A stretch of DNA of 64,000 nucleotides, taken from Cedecea neteri (GTDB taxonomy: Bacteria; Pseudomonadota; Gammaproteobacteria; Enterobacterales; Enterobacteriaceae). Below are positions 18,924-29,165 of this stretch, piece after piece; position 1 is the stretch's first letter; each line of letters opens with the position of its first letter. A program made the translations under genes and the position numbers. The stretch is from positions 1,922,001 through 1,986,000 of the forward strand of contig NZ_CP009451.1 of NCBI RefSeq assembly GCF_000757825.1, given 5' to 3'. The notes beneath the pieces are model-generated. The model saw nothing but the letters and a program-made list of their open reading frames with translations. It did no database searches and was not told the origin of the DNA.

Positions 18924-20096
18924 TCATGAAGCAGCCTTAGGCAACCGTGCTTTTAGCATGGTAAAACCTACGACCGCGGAAAGTAACGATCCCAGCAAAA
19001 TCCCCAGCTTCGCCCAGGTAATAAGCTCCGCATCCACGTCGCCAAATGCCAGCGAGGCGATAAAAATCGACATCGTAAAACCAATGCCGCACAGCACGCC
19101 CACCGCCATAATATCCCTGAAGCTTGTGCCCTCCGGCAGCGAGGCAAGCTTCAGTTTGAGCGCCAGCCAGCAGAACAGGCTAATGCCCAGCGGCTTGCCG
19201 ATAAACAGTCCGGCAATAATGCCGAGCGGTAGCAGAGACGTCAGCCCCTCCAGCGTCACCCCGTTGAGCGAAACCCCGGCGTTGGCAAAGGCAAACAGCG
19301 GCAGGATCAGGAAAGCAACCCAGGGGTGTAGCACATGCTCCAGCTCCTGAGCGGGCGAGCGCCCTTTCTGCTCTTTTAGCGGGATGAAGAAGCCAATAAT
19401 GACTCCCGCCAGCGTAGCGTGCACGCCTGATTTTAATACCGCCGTCCAAAGTATAATGCCAACCAGGATGTAGACGCCTGTACGGCGAACGTTAAACAGG
19501 TTCAGCAGCGCCAGGACAACGATGGCCGCCGCCGCAACGCCCAACGACATCATCGAGAGATCGTGGGTATAAAACAGCGCGATAATCACAATCGCCCCAA
19601 GGTCATCGATAATCGCCAATGCCATCAGGAAGACCTTCAACGCCAGCGGAACTCGGTTGCCCAGCAACGCCAGGATCCCCAAAGCAAACGCGATATCCGT
19701 TGCCGCCGGGATAGCCCAGCCTTCACGCGTGACAGGATCAGCATAGTTGAAAACCAGGTAAAGCAGAGCCGGCACGACCATCCCACCCAGGGCGGCAATG
19801 ACCGGAAACGAAGCCTGACGACGATCGGCTAGCGAACCGATCACCATCTCCCGCTTCACCTCCAGACCTATCATCAGGAAGAAAATCGCCATCAGGGCGT
19901 CGTTCACCCACAGCAGCAGATTTTTACTGATATCCAACGGCCCAATTCTCACCTCAACGGGCGTGGCGAGAAATGCCTCGTAACCGGCGCTGGTTGCTCC
20001 CATGTTCGCCAGCAGCATCGCCAGCACGGCGGCAACAATCAAAAAAATACCGCCAGCGGCATCATTCTGAAAAAAGCGTTGCAGATTTTTAGTCAT
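18924..20096 (-). CDS. nhaA: Na+/H+ antiporter NhaA
   Basis: 390 residues (E. coli 388) with about 12 membrane helices. The ion-binding aspartates lie in [21 protein letters not shown] (the DD pair), and the unwound helix region shows [18 protein letters not shown]. Inner-membrane exchanger that expels sodium and sets cytoplasmic pH. The start at 20096 has GGTGA 6 nt upstream and gives the family N-terminus ([16 protein letters not shown]); the frame remains open to 20156. Confidence 0.96.
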   Translation of the reverse strand: MTKNLQRFFQNDAAGGIFLIVAAVLAMLLANMGATSAGYEAFLATPVEVRIGPLDISKNLLLWVNDALMAIFFLMIGLEVKREMVIGSLADRRQASFPVIAALGGMVVPALLYLVFNYADPVTREGWAIPAATDIAFALGILALLGNRVPLALKVFLMALAIIDDLGAIVIIALFYTHDLSMMSLGVAAAAIVVLALLNLFNVRRTGVYILVGIILWTAVLKSGVHATLAGVIIGFFIPLKEQKGRSPAQELEHVLHPWVAFLILPLFAFANAGVSLNGVTLEGLTSLLPLGIIAGLFIGKPLGISLFCWLALKLKLASLPEGTSFRDIMAVGVLCGIGFTMSIFIASLAFGDVDAELITWAKLGILLGSLLSAVVGFTMLKARLPKAAS

Positions 20097-20233
20097 TATT
20101 TCACCTAACTCTCTAAGTAGCCGATTCATCCTGAACACTAATATGGTAGCCAGCATAGCGATAATGACACATCGTTAAAAACAGCTTATATAGCAAACAA
20201 TGATCGTTAAAACCGATCAATTGCGGCAGGCAT

Positions 20234-20270
20234 AAAAAAACCTGAACCGAATGAAGCAGTTCAGGTTTTT
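20234..20270 (-). terminator. Rho-independent terminator of dnaKJ
   Basis: AAAAACCTGAAC / GTTCAGGTTTTT (20236-20247, 20259-20270) with an 11-nt loop, followed by more T residues on the minus strand. It lies 23 bp after the dnaJ stop. Confidence 0.88.
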
Positions 20271-20292
20271 GCAGTATTGCAGCCGGAAGAAA

Positions 20293-21426
20293 TTAGCGGG
20301 TCAAATCGTCAAAGAATTTCTTCACGCCGTCGAAGAAGCTCTTCGAGCGCGGGCTGTTATTCGCCCCGGTTGGGCCGCCGAAGCTCTCTTCCAGGTCACG
20401 CAGCAGCTTTTTCTGCTTTTCGTTCAGGCTAACCGGCGTCTCTACAACCACACGGCACAGCAGGTCGCCCTGCGCACCGCCGCGTACAGACTTCACGCCT
20501 TTACCACGCATTCTGAACAGCTTGCCGGTTTGCGTTTCGCCCGGCACCTTCAAGTTAACCCGACCGTCCAGAGTTGGGACTTCAATTTCCCCGCCCAGCG
20601 CGGCCATCGCAAAGTTGATCGGCACTTCGCAGTACAGGTTATTGCCTTCACGTTCGAAGATTGGGTGCTGTTTCACCTGAACCTGAACGTACAGATCGCC
20701 TGACGGCGCACCGTGTTCACCCGCTTCGCCTTCGCCCGACAGACGAATACGGTCGCCGGTATCCACGCCAGCCGGGATTTTCACCGACAGCGTTTTGGTT
20801 TTCTCTACGCGACCGTGGCCGTGACAGCTGTTGCACGGATCTTTAATGATGGTGCCGCGGCCCTGACAATGCGGGCAGCTTTGCTGCACGGTGAAGAAGC
20901 CCTGACGCATCTGCACCTGGCCCTGTCCGTGACAGGTTGGACAGGTCTGCGGAGAAGAACCTTTTTTCGCGCCGCTGCCGTGGCAAACGTCACACTCTTC
21001 CAGCGTCGGGATACGGATCTCTTTGGTGACGCCACGAACCGCTTCTTCAAGCGTTAAGTCCATGTTGTAGCGCAGGTCCGCGCCACGAGACGCACGTTGA
21101 CGGCGTCCGCCACCAAAAATGTCGCCAAATACGTCGCCAAAGATATCGCTGAAGTCCGCACCGCCGCCGCCAAAGCCGCCACCGCCGCCCATACCGCCCT
21201 GCTCAAACGCGGCGTGGCCATACTGATCGTAGGCCGCACGTTTTTGATCGTCGGTAAGGATTTCGTAGGCTTCTTTGATCTCTTTGAACTTCGCCTCGGC
21301 CTCTTTATCGCCCTGGTTACGGTCCGGATGGAACTTCATCGCCAGGCGCTTGTAAGCCTTTTTGATTTCACGCTCTTCCGCTGATTTCGGAACGCCTAAA
21401 ACCTCGTAATAGTCTCTCTTCGCCAT
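20293..21426 (-). CDS. dnaJ: Chaperone DnaJ (Hsp40)
   Basis: 377 residues (E. coli 376). J domain 1-70 with HPD at 33-35, glycine/phenylalanine-rich linker ([16 protein letters not shown]), a zinc centre with four CxxCxGxG repeats ([42 protein letters not shown]) and the C-terminal substrate domain. It delivers substrates to DnaK and stimulates its ATPase. Second gene of the heat-shock operon, 84 bp after dnaK. Confidence 0.98.
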   Translation of the reverse strand: MAKRDYYEVLGVPKSAEEREIKKAYKRLAMKFHPDRNQGDKEAEAKFKEIKEAYEILTDDQKRAAYDQYGHAAFEQGGMGGGGGFGGGGADFSDIFGDVFGDIFGGGRRQRASRGADLRYNMDLTLEEAVRGVTKEIRIPTLEECDVCHGSGAKKGSSPQTCPTCHGQGQVQMRQGFFTVQQSCPHCQGRGTIIKDPCNSCHGHGRVEKTKTLSVKIPAGVDTGDRIRLSGEGEAGEHGAPSGDLYVQVQVKQHPIFEREGNNLYCEVPINFAMAALGGEIEVPTLDGRVNLKVPGETQTGKLFRMRGKGVKSVRGGAQGDLLCRVVVETPVSLNEKQKKLLRDLEESFGGPTGANNSPRSKSFFDGVKKFFDDLTR

Positions 21427-21452
21427 CTCTTTTTTCTGCCCTTAACATACGA

Positions 21453-21484
21453 GCACGGGCGTGGAGTAAACTCCGCGCCCGTGC
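21453..21484 (-). other. Strong stem-loop in the dnaK-dnaJ intergenic region
   Basis: Fourteen-base-pair stem (21453-21466 with 21471-21484, one G-T pair) and TAAA loop, GC-rich, in the 84-bp gap. No T-run follows on the minus strand, so it is probably an mRNA processing or stability element rather than a simple terminator. Confidence 0.6.
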
Positions 21485-21510
21485 CGGTTAATTACCCTGC
21501 ATCAGGGCGA

Positions 21511-23433
21511 TTATTTTTTATCTTTAACTTCTTCGAACTCGGCATCAACAACATCGTCGTCTTTGCCGGCGTTGGCGTGGCCTGCATCTGCGGCATTGCC
21601 AGCCTGCTGTTCAGCGTGCTGCTGCTGAGCCAGTTCCATCAGCTTCTGGGAAACTTCAGCCAGTGCCTGGATTTTGGCTTCGATATCCGCTTTGTCTTCG
21701 CCTTTCAGGGACGCTTCCAGCGCGGTCAGCGCAGACTCGATAGCAGTTTTGTCGTCAGCCGGCAGTTTGTCGCCTGCTTCTTCAACCTGCTTACGGGTGC
21801 TGTGCAGCAGATGGTCACCCTGGTTGCGGGTCTGAACCAGCTCTTCGAACTTACGGTCAGCTTCGGCGTTAGCTTCTGCATCACGAACCATTTTCTGGAT
21901 TTCGTCTTCGTTCAGACCAGAAGATGCCTTGATGGTGATCTTCTGCTCTTTACCGCTGTTTTTATCTTTTGCAGAAACGTGCAGGATACCGTCAGCATCG
22001 ATGTCGAAGGTGACTTCGATCTGTGGCATACCGCGCGGTGCCGCGCTGATCCCGTCCAGGTTGAACTGACCCAGTGATTTGTTATCGGATGCGCGTTTAC
22101 GCTCACCCTGAATCACGTGGATGGTTACCGCAGACTGGTTGTCTTCAGCGGTAGAGAACACCTGGCTGTGCTTGGTCGGGATCGTGGTGTTTTTGTTGAT
22201 GAGTGCAGTCATCACGCCGCCCATGGTTTCGATACCCAGAGACAGAGGGGTAACGTCCAGCAGCAGTACGTCTTTCACTTCACCCGTCAGAACACCACCC
22301 TGAACCGCTGCACCGATAGCAACAGCTTCATCCGGGTTAACGTCTTTACGCGGCTCTTTACCGAAGAACTCAGCAACTTTTTTCTGCACCATTGGCATAC
22401 GAGTCTGACCGCCGACCAGGATAACGTCCTGGATATCGGAAACGGACAGGCCAGCATCCTGCAGGGCAACTTTCAGCGGCTCGATAGAACGGTTTACCAG
22501 GTCTTCAACCAGGGATTCCAGTTTCGCACGAGTCACTTTGATGTTCATGTGTTTTGGACCGGTCGCGTCTGCAGTGATGTACGGCAGGTTCACGTCGGTC
22601 TGCTGTGCAGAAGAAAGCTCGATTTTCGCTTTTTCTGCCGCTTCTTTCAGGCGCTGCATGGCCAGCGGATCGTTACGCAGGTCAATGCCCTGATCTTTCT
22701 TAAACTCGTCAACGAGGTAGTTGATCATGCGGCTGTCGAAGTCTTCACCACCCAGGTGGGTATCACCGTTGGTTGCCAGAACTTCGAAGGTTTTTTCGCC
22801 ATCAACTTCGTCGATTTCGATAATAGAGATATCGAAAGTACCACCACCGAGGTCGTAAACCGCGATAGTACGGTTGCCAACTTCTTTATCCAGACCGTAA
22901 GCCAGCGCGGCTGCGGTTGGTTCGTTGATGATACGTTTGACTTCCAGACCCGCGATACGGCCGGCGTCTTTGGTTGCCTGACGCTGAGCATCGTTGAAGT
23001 ATGCAGGTACGGTGATAACAGCTTCGGTTACCGGCTCACCCAGGTAATCTTCAGCGGTTTTCTTCATTTTCTTCAGCACTTCTGCAGAGATCTGCGGCGG
23101 TGCCATTTTCTGACCTTTTACATCAATCCATGCGTCGCCGTTGTCAGCGCCGATGATTTTGTAAGGCATGATGGCTTCATCACGCTGCACTTCTTCATCC
23201 TGGAAGCGGCGGCCAATCAGGCGTTTGATCGCAAACAGAGTGTTTTGCGGGTTAGTCACTGCCTGACGTTTAGCCGGCTGACCTACCAGGATTTCGCCGT
23301 CCTGAGTGTAAGCAATGATAGAAGGCGTGGTGCGGTCGCCCTCGGCGTTCTCCAGCACACGAGCAGTTGTACCATCCATAATCGCGACACAAGAGTTGGT
23401 TGTCCCCAGGTCGATACCAATAATTTTACCCAT
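21511..23433 (-). CDS. dnaK: Chaperone DnaK (Hsp70)
   Basis: 640 residues (E. coli 638). Nucleotide-binding domain 1-385 with [31 protein letters not shown] and the linker [16 protein letters not shown]; substrate-binding domain and lid follow, ending [12 protein letters not shown]-driven folding of nascent and stressed proteins in the cytoplasm; it also controls sigma-32. Transcribed from two sigma-32-type promoters at 23481-23584. Confidence 0.99.
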   Translation of the reverse strand: MGKIIGIDLGTTNSCVAIMDGTTARVLENAEGDRTTPSIIAYTQDGEILVGQPAKRQAVTNPQNTLFAIKRLIGRRFQDEEVQRDEAIMPYKIIGADNGDAWIDVKGQKMAPPQISAEVLKKMKKTAEDYLGEPVTEAVITVPAYFNDAQRQATKDAGRIAGLEVKRIINEPTAAALAYGLDKEVGNRTIAVYDLGGGTFDISIIEIDEVDGEKTFEVLATNGDTHLGGEDFDSRMINYLVDEFKKDQGIDLRNDPLAMQRLKEAAEKAKIELSSAQQTDVNLPYITADATGPKHMNIKVTRAKLESLVEDLVNRSIEPLKVALQDAGLSVSDIQDVILVGGQTRMPMVQKKVAEFFGKEPRKDVNPDEAVAIGAAVQGGVLTGEVKDVLLLDVTPLSLGIETMGGVMTALINKNTTIPTKHSQVFSTAEDNQSAVTIHVIQGERKRASDNKSLGQFNLDGISAAPRGMPQIEVTFDIDADGILHVSAKDKNSGKEQKITIKASSGLNEDEIQKMVRDAEANAEADRKFEELVQTRNQGDHLLHSTRKQVEEAGDKLPADDKTAIESALTALEASLKGEDKADIEAKIQALAEVSQKLMELAQQQHAEQQAGNAADAGHANAGKDDDVVDAEFEEVKDKK

Positions 23434-23480
23434 CTAAACGTCTCCACTAAAAATTCGTCATCATGTGGTTGTGAACCTGT

Positions 23481-23507
23481 TATGCGGGCAAAAGCATCTG
23501 TTTCAAC
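23481..23507 (-). promoter_or_regulatory. dnaK heat-shock promoter P2 (sigma-32)
   Basis: Minus strand: TTGAAAC (23500-23506) and GCCCGCATA (23481-23489). It corresponds in position to the E. coli dnaK P2 promoter and follows the sigma-32 pattern (CTTGAAA, CCCCAT-T). Confidence 0.7.
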
Positions 23508-23552
23508 TGCCCGAAGCGTTTTTTTTCAGGTCCGCCAACTGCGGTTGCATAC

Positions 23553-23584
23553 AAGATGGGGTCGCAACGCCTGCCATCAAGGGG
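23553..23584 (-). promoter_or_regulatory. dnaK heat-shock promoter P1 (sigma-32)
   Basis: Minus strand: CCCCTTGATG (23575-23584), 13-bp spacer, CCCCATCTT (23553-23561). It is nearly the sequence of the major E. coli dnaK P1 heat-shock promoter. About 120-150 bp upstream of the dnaK start. Confidence 0.88.
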
Positions 23585-23730
23585 CAGGTGAAAAAAAATT
23601 TTCTGCTTTCCCCCCGCTCAGATCATAGACGGCGACGTGCAGCCTGATTATTATGCCGCGCCCGCAACCGGACTCCCGGCTGCGTGGCATTAATTGACAT
23701 TACATTTCAGATGAATTTTTCAGAGGAACT

Positions 23731-24297
23731 ATGGGCAACACTAAGTTGGCTAATCCAGCTCCCCTGGGCTTAATGGGCTTCGGCATGACCACCATTTTGC
23801 TCAACCTGCATAACGCAGGTATTTTTGGTTTTGACGTTACTATCCTCGCGATGGGGATTTTCTACGGTGGGATCGCGCAAATCTTCGCGGGCCTGCTGGA
23901 GTTTAAAAAAGGGAACACTTTCGGTTTAACCGCCTTCACCTCTTACGGCTCTTTCTGGCTGACGCTGGTGGCGATTCTGCTGATGCCTAAAATGGGCCTG
24001 AGTGATGCGGCCAACGGCCACTTCCTCGGCGCGTACCTGGGCCTGTGGGGCGTATTCACGCTGTTCATGTTCTTCGGCACCCTGAAAGCGCCACGCATGC
24101 TGCAGTTCGTGTTTGCCAGCCTGACCGTGCTGTTTGCCCTGCTGGCGATTGGCCACCTGGCAGATAACGAAGCTATCGTTAAGGTTGCTGGCTGGATTGG
24201 CCTGGTTTGTGGCGCAAGCGCTATCTACCTCGCAATGGGTGAAGTGCTGAACGAGCAGTTTGGCCGCACCGTGCTGCCAATCGGCGAAAAACACTGA
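23731..24297 (+). CDS. satP: Succinate-acetate/proton symporter SatP
   Basis: 188 residues, the E. coli length. The N-terminal NPAPLGLMGFGMTTILLNLHNAG is the signature of the GPR1/FUN34/YaaH family, and six membrane helices follow. Takes up acetate and succinate through the inner membrane. It is divergent from dnaK; AGAGG lies 6-10 nt before the ATG. A terminator follows directly. Confidence 0.96.
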   Translation: MGNTKLANPAPLGLMGFGMTTILLNLHNAGIFGFDVTILAMGIFYGGIAQIFAGLLEFKKGNTFGLTAFTSYGSFWLTLVAILLMPKMGLSDAANGHFLGAYLGLWGVFTLFMFFGTLKAPRMLQFVFASLTVLFALLAIGHLADNEAIVKVAGWIGLVCGASAIYLAMGEVLNEQFGRTVLPIGEKH

Positions 24298-24316
24298 TCT
24301 TCCTTTAGTGGAAAGT

Positions 24317-24347
24317 AAAACGCGGAGCCCTGCTCCGCGTTTTTTTT
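24317..24347. terminator. Terminator between satP and the convergent MFS gene
   Basis: CGCGGAGC / GCTCCGCG (24321-24328, 24332-24339), 3-nt loop, preceded by AAAA and followed by eight T on the plus strand. It can act in both directions. Confidence 0.9.
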
Positions 24348-24349
24348 AT

Positions 24350-25660
24350 TCAGGATTGCGTCAGCGCCCCTTTTTCTATCTTATCCTGATGATGAATATC
24401 TTTTCTTAGCCAAATCCCCATCACCAACCCCACGATAGCCAGCGCCAGCACGTACCAGGCCGGTGCCATTGGCGAAACGCCCATCAGCATGGTCACCGCA
24501 ATTGGCGTCAGACCGCCGAAAATGGCATACGACAGATTGTAAGAGAACGATATGCCGGTAAAACGCACCTGCGCCGGGAACGCACGTACCATAACAAACG
24601 GCACCGCACCCACCACGCCCACGCTCAGCCCGACCAGGCCATACAGCAGGAACAGATGCTCAGGGTGAGTCCCGCTCAGGTGATAAAACATCCAGCTGCA
24701 AACGGCAAGCAGGAAACTGCCTACGGTAAAGGTCTTCCCCGCGCCGAAGCGATCGGCCGCCAGCCCTGCCAGCAGGCAGCCAACGCACAGCATAATCGTC
24801 GCGATACTGTTCGCCTGCAGCGTCAGGGCTGGCGCAATACCGTGCTGTTTTTGCAGCCAGATGGGGGACATCAAAATGACGACCACGATGCAGGCGGAAA
24901 GCAGCCAGGTCAGCAGCATTGAAACCACCACCGCTTTTTTATGGCCAACTATCACCGATTTGAGCGGCAGCTCTTCGGCCAGCGCCTTGCGCTGCTGCAT
25001 TTCGAGGAAAACAGGCGTTTCACGCAGCCAGCGGCGCAGGTACATCGCCACCAGGCCGAAAATCCCGCCCAGGAAGAAAGGAATACGCCAGCCGCCATCG
25101 TGAATAGCCTGCTGAGTCATTGAGGTATTGATGATGGTTGCCACTACAGAACCCAGCAGAATCCCGACGGTCAGCCCCATCGTTAAGATACCGCAGGCAA
25201 TACCGATGCGCTTTTCCGGAACGTGTTCGGAAACGAACACCCAGGCTCCAGGGACTTCTCCCCCAATTGCCGCACCCTGCAGGATACGCATCAGCAATAA
25301 CAGCAACGGAGCCGCAATCCCTAACGACGCATAGGTCGGCAACAGGCCGATAGCCAGCGTCGGAACAGCCATCAGCAGAATGCTGAGGGTAAACATCTTT
25401 TTGCGCCCCACCAGATCGCCAAAATGCGCCATGACGACACCGCCCAGAGGACGCACGAGATAGCCCGCAGCAAAGATGGCGAACGTTTGCACCTGGCGCA
25501 GCCACTCGGGGATATCAGCCGGGAAGAAAAGCTCTCCCAGTACGGCCGCAAAGAAGACGAAAATGATGAAGTCGTAGAATTCGAGGGCACCGCCGAGGGC
25601 GGCAAGCGTCAGGGTTTTATAGTCCTGGCGATTAAGAGGTCTGGCGTGCTGTTTTGACAT
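24350..25660 (-). CDS. MFS transporter, metabolite:H+ symporter (MHS) type
   Basis: 436 residues with 12 predicted membrane helices. RPLGGVVMAHFGDLVGRKKMFT is the MFS loop 2-3 motif and LGGALEFYDFIIFVFFAAVLGELFFP is typical of the MHS group (ProP, ShiA, YhjE relatives). RILQGAAIGGEVPGAWVFVSEH matches helix 5. Substrate unknown, probably a carboxylate or zwitterion. The start at 25660 gives the family N-terminus; the frame remains open to 25708, and neither start has a clear Shine-Dalgarno. In E. coli K-12 other genes lie between satP and dnaK, and satP is directly next to mog, so this gene is an addition. Confidence 0.88.
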   Translation of the reverse strand: MSKQHARPLNRQDYKTLTLAALGGALEFYDFIIFVFFAAVLGELFFPADIPEWLRQVQTFAIFAAGYLVRPLGGVVMAHFGDLVGRKKMFTLSILLMAVPTLAIGLLPTYASLGIAAPLLLLLMRILQGAAIGGEVPGAWVFVSEHVPEKRIGIACGILTMGLTVGILLGSVVATIINTSMTQQAIHDGGWRIPFFLGGIFGLVAMYLRRWLRETPVFLEMQQRKALAEELPLKSVIVGHKKAVVVSMLLTWLLSACIVVVILMSPIWLQKQHGIAPALTLQANSIATIMLCVGCLLAGLAADRFGAGKTFTVGSFLLAVCSWMFYHLSGTHPEHLFLLYGLVGLSVGVVGAVPFVMVRAFPAQVRFTGISFSYNLSYAIFGGLTPIAVTMLMGVSPMAPAWYVLALAIVGLVMGIWLRKDIHHQDKIEKGALTQS

Positions 25661-25785
25661 AGGGGACCGCTTGTAAAGAGGAGTGTTAATTATTTTTTCC
25701 GTTTTCATGTAAAGCCAGAGTTACTATAACGGTTAAATGTTAACACTCCATAACAATTCGATCTTATGTCACAAAAGCTGATTAT

Positions 25786-26373
25786 TCAGGGTTTTGTTTC
25801 GCGACGTGCGCTTTTAGGACGAAAAGCTGCTACGACCCCGGCATCGGTTTCGATATAAGGCCCATCAAGCAACTGTATACAATACGGTACACTTGCAAAA
25901 ATACCCGGCACGACAACTTTCCCGCTTTCGTCCTTCACGCCTTCCAGCGTTTCCTGAATTGATTTTGGCTGCCCCGGCAGGTTAACGATCAGCGCCTGTT
26001 TACGGATAACCCCCACCTGACGCGAAAGGATCGCCGTCGGAACAAAATGCAGGCTGATTTGACGCATCTGCTCGCCAAACCCGGGCATCACGCGGTCAGC
26101 AACCGCAAGCGTAGCGTCCGGCGTTACGTCGCGGCGCGCGGGGCCGGTTCCGCCGGTGGTCAGCACCAAATGGCAGCCCATCTCATCAACCAGCTCACAA
26201 AGCGTTTGCTCAATAATGGGCTGTTCATCGGGGATCAGGCGAGTTTGCATCTCAAAGGGCGTAGTCAGAGTATGTTCCAGCCATTCCTGCAGCGCAGGGA
26301 TGCCCTTGTCCTGGTACACGCCGCTGGAAGCGCGGTCAGAAATGGACACGAGTCCAATGCGTAAGGTATTCAT
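25786..26373 (-). CDS. mog: Molybdopterin adenylyltransferase
   Basis: 195 residues from the ATG at 26373, as in E. coli. The MoaB/Mog signature LVLTTGGTGPARRDVTPDATL and the N-terminal LRIGLVSISDRASSGVYQDKG are present. It adenylates molybdopterin before molybdate insertion. Follows talB after a terminator. Confidence 0.96.
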   Translation of the reverse strand: MNTLRIGLVSISDRASSGVYQDKGIPALQEWLEHTLTTPFEMQTRLIPDEQPIIEQTLCELVDEMGCHLVLTTGGTGPARRDVTPDATLAVADRVMPGFGEQMRQISLHFVPTAILSRQVGVIRKQALIVNLPGQPKSIQETLEGVKDESGKVVVPGIFASVPYCIQLLDGPYIETDAGVVAAFRPKSARRETKP

Positions 26374-26445
26374 AAAGTTTCCGGAAATCAGCAAGCCTGA
26401 GCGGAATGATACACGGGGAAAGAGGATGCAGACAGGAGAAGCGGT

Positions 26446-26476
26446 GAAAAGCGTGGCCGACAGGCGCCGGCCACGG
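26446..26476 (-). terminator. Rho-independent terminator of talB
   Basis: Minus strand CGTGGCCG / CGGCCACG (26452-26459, 26468-26475), 8-nt loop, followed by CTTTTC. It lies just after the talB stop at 26483. Confidence 0.75.
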
Positions 26477-26482
26477 GAATGA

Positions 26483-27436
26483 TTACAGCAGGTCGCCGAT
26501 CATTTTTTCCAGTTTTTCCTGGTCGATAGCAAACTTACGGATACCGTCCGCCAGCTTGTCTACGGCCATTGGATCCTGGTTGTGCTGCCACAGGAACTGG
26601 GACTCGGTGATGCGCTCAGGACGCGCCTTCACTTCACCGGTGTAGCTCAGCTTACGCTCGAGCGCGCCTTCGCTTTCAGACAGCTCTTTCAGCAGAGCAG
26701 GAGCGATGGTCAGGCGGTCACAGCCAGCCAGCTCGATAATTTCACCGACGTTACGGAAGCTTGCGCCCATAACTACGGTTTCATAGCCGTGCTGCTTGTA
26801 GTACTGGTAGATTTCGGTCACGGAAACCACGCCTGGATCTTCCTGCGGGGCGTACTCTTTCTTGTCGGTGTTAGCTTTGTACCAGTCGAGGATACGGCCA
26901 ACGAACGGAGAAATCAGGAATACGCCAGCTTCAGCACAGGCACGAGCCTGAGCGAAGGAGAACAGCAGGGTCAGGTTACAGTTGATGCCTTCTTTTTCCA
27001 GCTGCTCTGCAGCGCGAATGCCCTGCCAGGTTGAAGCCAGTTTAATCAGAATGCGATCGTTGCTGATGCCCGCGTCGTTGTAGAGCTTGATCAGGTGTTT
27101 CGCTTTAGCGATGCTGGCTTCGGTGTCATAAGACAGGCGAGCATCCACTTCGGTAGAAATACGGCCAGGGATCAGCTTCAGAATTTCCAGGCCGATGTTC
27201 ACAGCCAGCTTATCGGAAGCGTCAACCACCTGCTGAGCGCGGTCGCTGCTCTGGCTACGAGCCCAGGTAATCGCTTCGTCAATCAGTTTGCGATACTCAG
27301 GGATCTGCGCAGCGTTAAGAATCAGAGAAGGGTTGGTAGTAGCATCTTGCGGCTGGTACAGCTTCATTGCCGCGATATCTCCGGTGTCAGCAACCACGGT
27401 GGTCAGTTGACGCAAAGAAGTCAATTTATCCGTCAT
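26483..27436 (-). CDS. talB: Transaldolase B
   Basis: 317 residues, the E. coli length. Schiff-base lysine Lys132 lies in [19 protein letters not shown]; the N-terminal signature [10 protein letters not shown] and the proton-relay Asp in VVADTGDI are intact. Pentose phosphate pathway: transfers dihydroxyacetone from sedoheptulose-7-P to glyceraldehyde-3-P. It is divergent from alsT across 217 bp. Confidence 0.97.
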   Translation of the reverse strand: MTDKLTSLRQLTTVVADTGDIAAMKLYQPQDATTNPSLILNAAQIPEYRKLIDEAITWARSQSSDRAQQVVDASDKLAVNIGLEILKLIPGRISTEVDARLSYDTEASIAKAKHLIKLYNDAGISNDRILIKLASTWQGIRAAEQLEKEGINCNLTLLFSFAQARACAEAGVFLISPFVGRILDWYKANTDKKEYAPQEDPGVVSVTEIYQYYKQHGYETVVMGASFRNVGEIIELAGCDRLTIAPALLKELSESEGALERKLSYTGEVKARPERITESQFLWQHNQDPMAVDKLADGIRKFAIDQEKLEKMIGDLL

Positions 27437-27653
27437 AATGAGTGTTTCTCTTCAGGTGTAGCTTGTTAGGGAGATGTAACCGGTCTGACTTGATGATATC
27501 ACGCCGCCCATCAGGTGCAACCGCGACAAGTGCTGTCCGTCCAGTGGACCAGAATATGATAAACTCGGCCGCCAATTTATCTGTAACGTAATGGATTGCA
27601 TGGCACGGGCCCGTCAACCTCGCCGCCATCACGCATTAACAAGAGGGACGTTA

Positions 27654-29093
27654 ATGACAGATTTCTTATTTTTTATCAACGAAGTACTCTGGGGCTCTGT
27701 ATTGCTCTGGCTGCTGATTGGCGCGGGAATCTGGTTCACGTTCCGCAGCGGCTTCGTCCAGTTCCGCTATTTTACCCGTTTACGCATTTTCCTCCGTAAC
27801 AGCGACTCACCGGATCCTTCCGGAATATCCTCATTCCAGGCGCTCTGCACCAGCCTTGCCGCCCGCGTAGGCAGCGGGAACCTTGCGGGCATCGCGCTGG
27901 CTATCTCCGCAGGCGGGCCAGGTTCAGTATTCTGGATGTGGGTTGCGGCGGTACTCAGCATGGCCACCGCTTTTGCCGAATGCTCACTTGCCCAGCTTTA
28001 TAAGAGCCGGGACAAAGAGGGTAATTATCGCGGCGGCCCGGCGTGGTACATGGAGCGCGGGCTGGGCATGCGCTGGATGGGCGTGCTGTTTTCCGTCTTT
28101 TTGATCGTAGCCTTCGGTATGGTCTTTAACGCCGTCCAGGCTAATTCCATTGCTATCGCCACCCACTATGCGTTTGACGTGCCGAAAATCTGGGTGGGCG
28201 TTTTCCTGGTTGCCATGACCGCGCTGGTTATCTGGCGAGGCATGAGAACCATCGCGCGACTCTCGCAATGGCTGGTGCCGCTGATGGCGTTACTGTGGGT
28301 GTGCATGAGCCTGTATGTTGTTGTCCTGCACATTGAACGCTTCCCGGAGGTTATCAGGCTGATTTTCAGCCACGCTTTTGGCTGGCATGAAGCCGCATCA
28401 GGTGCGTTGGGTTATACCGTCAGCCAGGCCATCACCAACGGTTTTCAGCGCGGGATGTTTTCCAACGAGGCGGGTATGGGCTCCACCCCCAACGCGGCAG
28501 CGGCGGCGGCTGCATGGCCTCCGCACCCGGCGACTCAGGGCGTGGTACAAATGTTTGGAGTGTTAATCGACACGCTAATCATCTGCACCGCGACCGCCGC
28601 CATCGTGCTGATGTCCGGCATGATAGACGGCATTGAAACCTCACGTAGCGGCATTATTCTGGTTCAACAGGCGCTTAGCTCAGCCGTGGGCGGCTGGGGC
28701 AGCGGTTTTATCGTGATCGTTGTCTTCCTCTTTGCCTTCACTTCCATCATGGCGAACTACACCTACGCAGAGAACAACCTGCTGTTCCTGAACCAGGACA
28801 GCCGCGTGCTGAAATTTTTACTGCGCTTTATGGTGCTAACGATGGTGATGTTCGGTACGCAGGCAGCCCTGCCGCTGGTCTGGCAGCTGGCAGACGTGGC
28901 GATGGCTATTATGGCGATCACCAATATCACGGCGATTTTATTGCTTTCTCCGGTGGTGAAAGCGATAGCGGCGGATTATTTGCGCCAGCAAAAGCTCGGG
29001 ATCTCCCCAATATTCAACCCAAACCGTTTCCCGGACATTAAGAACCAGCTTGCGCCCGGCGTTTGGGACAGAGACGTGGAAAAAAAACCTTAG
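27654..29093 (+). CDS. alsT: Sodium/alanine (glycine) symporter, AGCS family
   Basis: 479 residues, starting MTDFLFFINEVLWGSVLLWL; equals E. coli YaaJ (476). The AGCS signature LAARVGSGNLAGIALAISAG and FSNEAGMGSTPNAAAAA are present among about 10 membrane helices. Start at 27654 is chosen by alignment and by AAGAGGG 9 nt upstream; the frame is open from 27591. Inner-membrane amino acid uptake is inferred from the family; in E. coli the substrate is not well settled. Confidence 0.92.
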   Translation: MTDFLFFINEVLWGSVLLWLLIGAGIWFTFRSGFVQFRYFTRLRIFLRNSDSPDPSGISSFQALCTSLAARVGSGNLAGIALAISAGGPGSVFWMWVAAVLSMATAFAECSLAQLYKSRDKEGNYRGGPAWYMERGLGMRWMGVLFSVFLIVAFGMVFNAVQANSIAIATHYAFDVPKIWVGVFLVAMTALVIWRGMRTIARLSQWLVPLMALLWVCMSLYVVVLHIERFPEVIRLIFSHAFGWHEAASGALGYTVSQAITNGFQRGMFSNEAGMGSTPNAAAAAAAWPPHPATQGVVQMFGVLIDTLIICTATAAIVLMSGMIDGIETSRSGIILVQQALSSAVGGWGSGFIVIVVFLFAFTSIMANYTYAENNLLFLNQDSRVLKFLLRFMVLTMVMFGTQAALPLVWQLADVAMAIMAITNITAILLLSPVVKAIAADYLRQQKLGISPIFNPNRFPDIKNQLAPGVWDRDVEKKP

Positions 29094-29165
29094 CTGATTG
29101 CAGCCATAGGCCGCTACGTCCGGGAAATTTGCTAAAGTAACGGCCAAACCATGCAAGGAGTGGAC

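Noticed and set aside
22117..23628. 503-codon open frame on the plus strand opposite dnaK
   Set aside because: It is the well-known mirror frame of dnaK caused by codon bias of the real gene; no ribosome site and no matching family.
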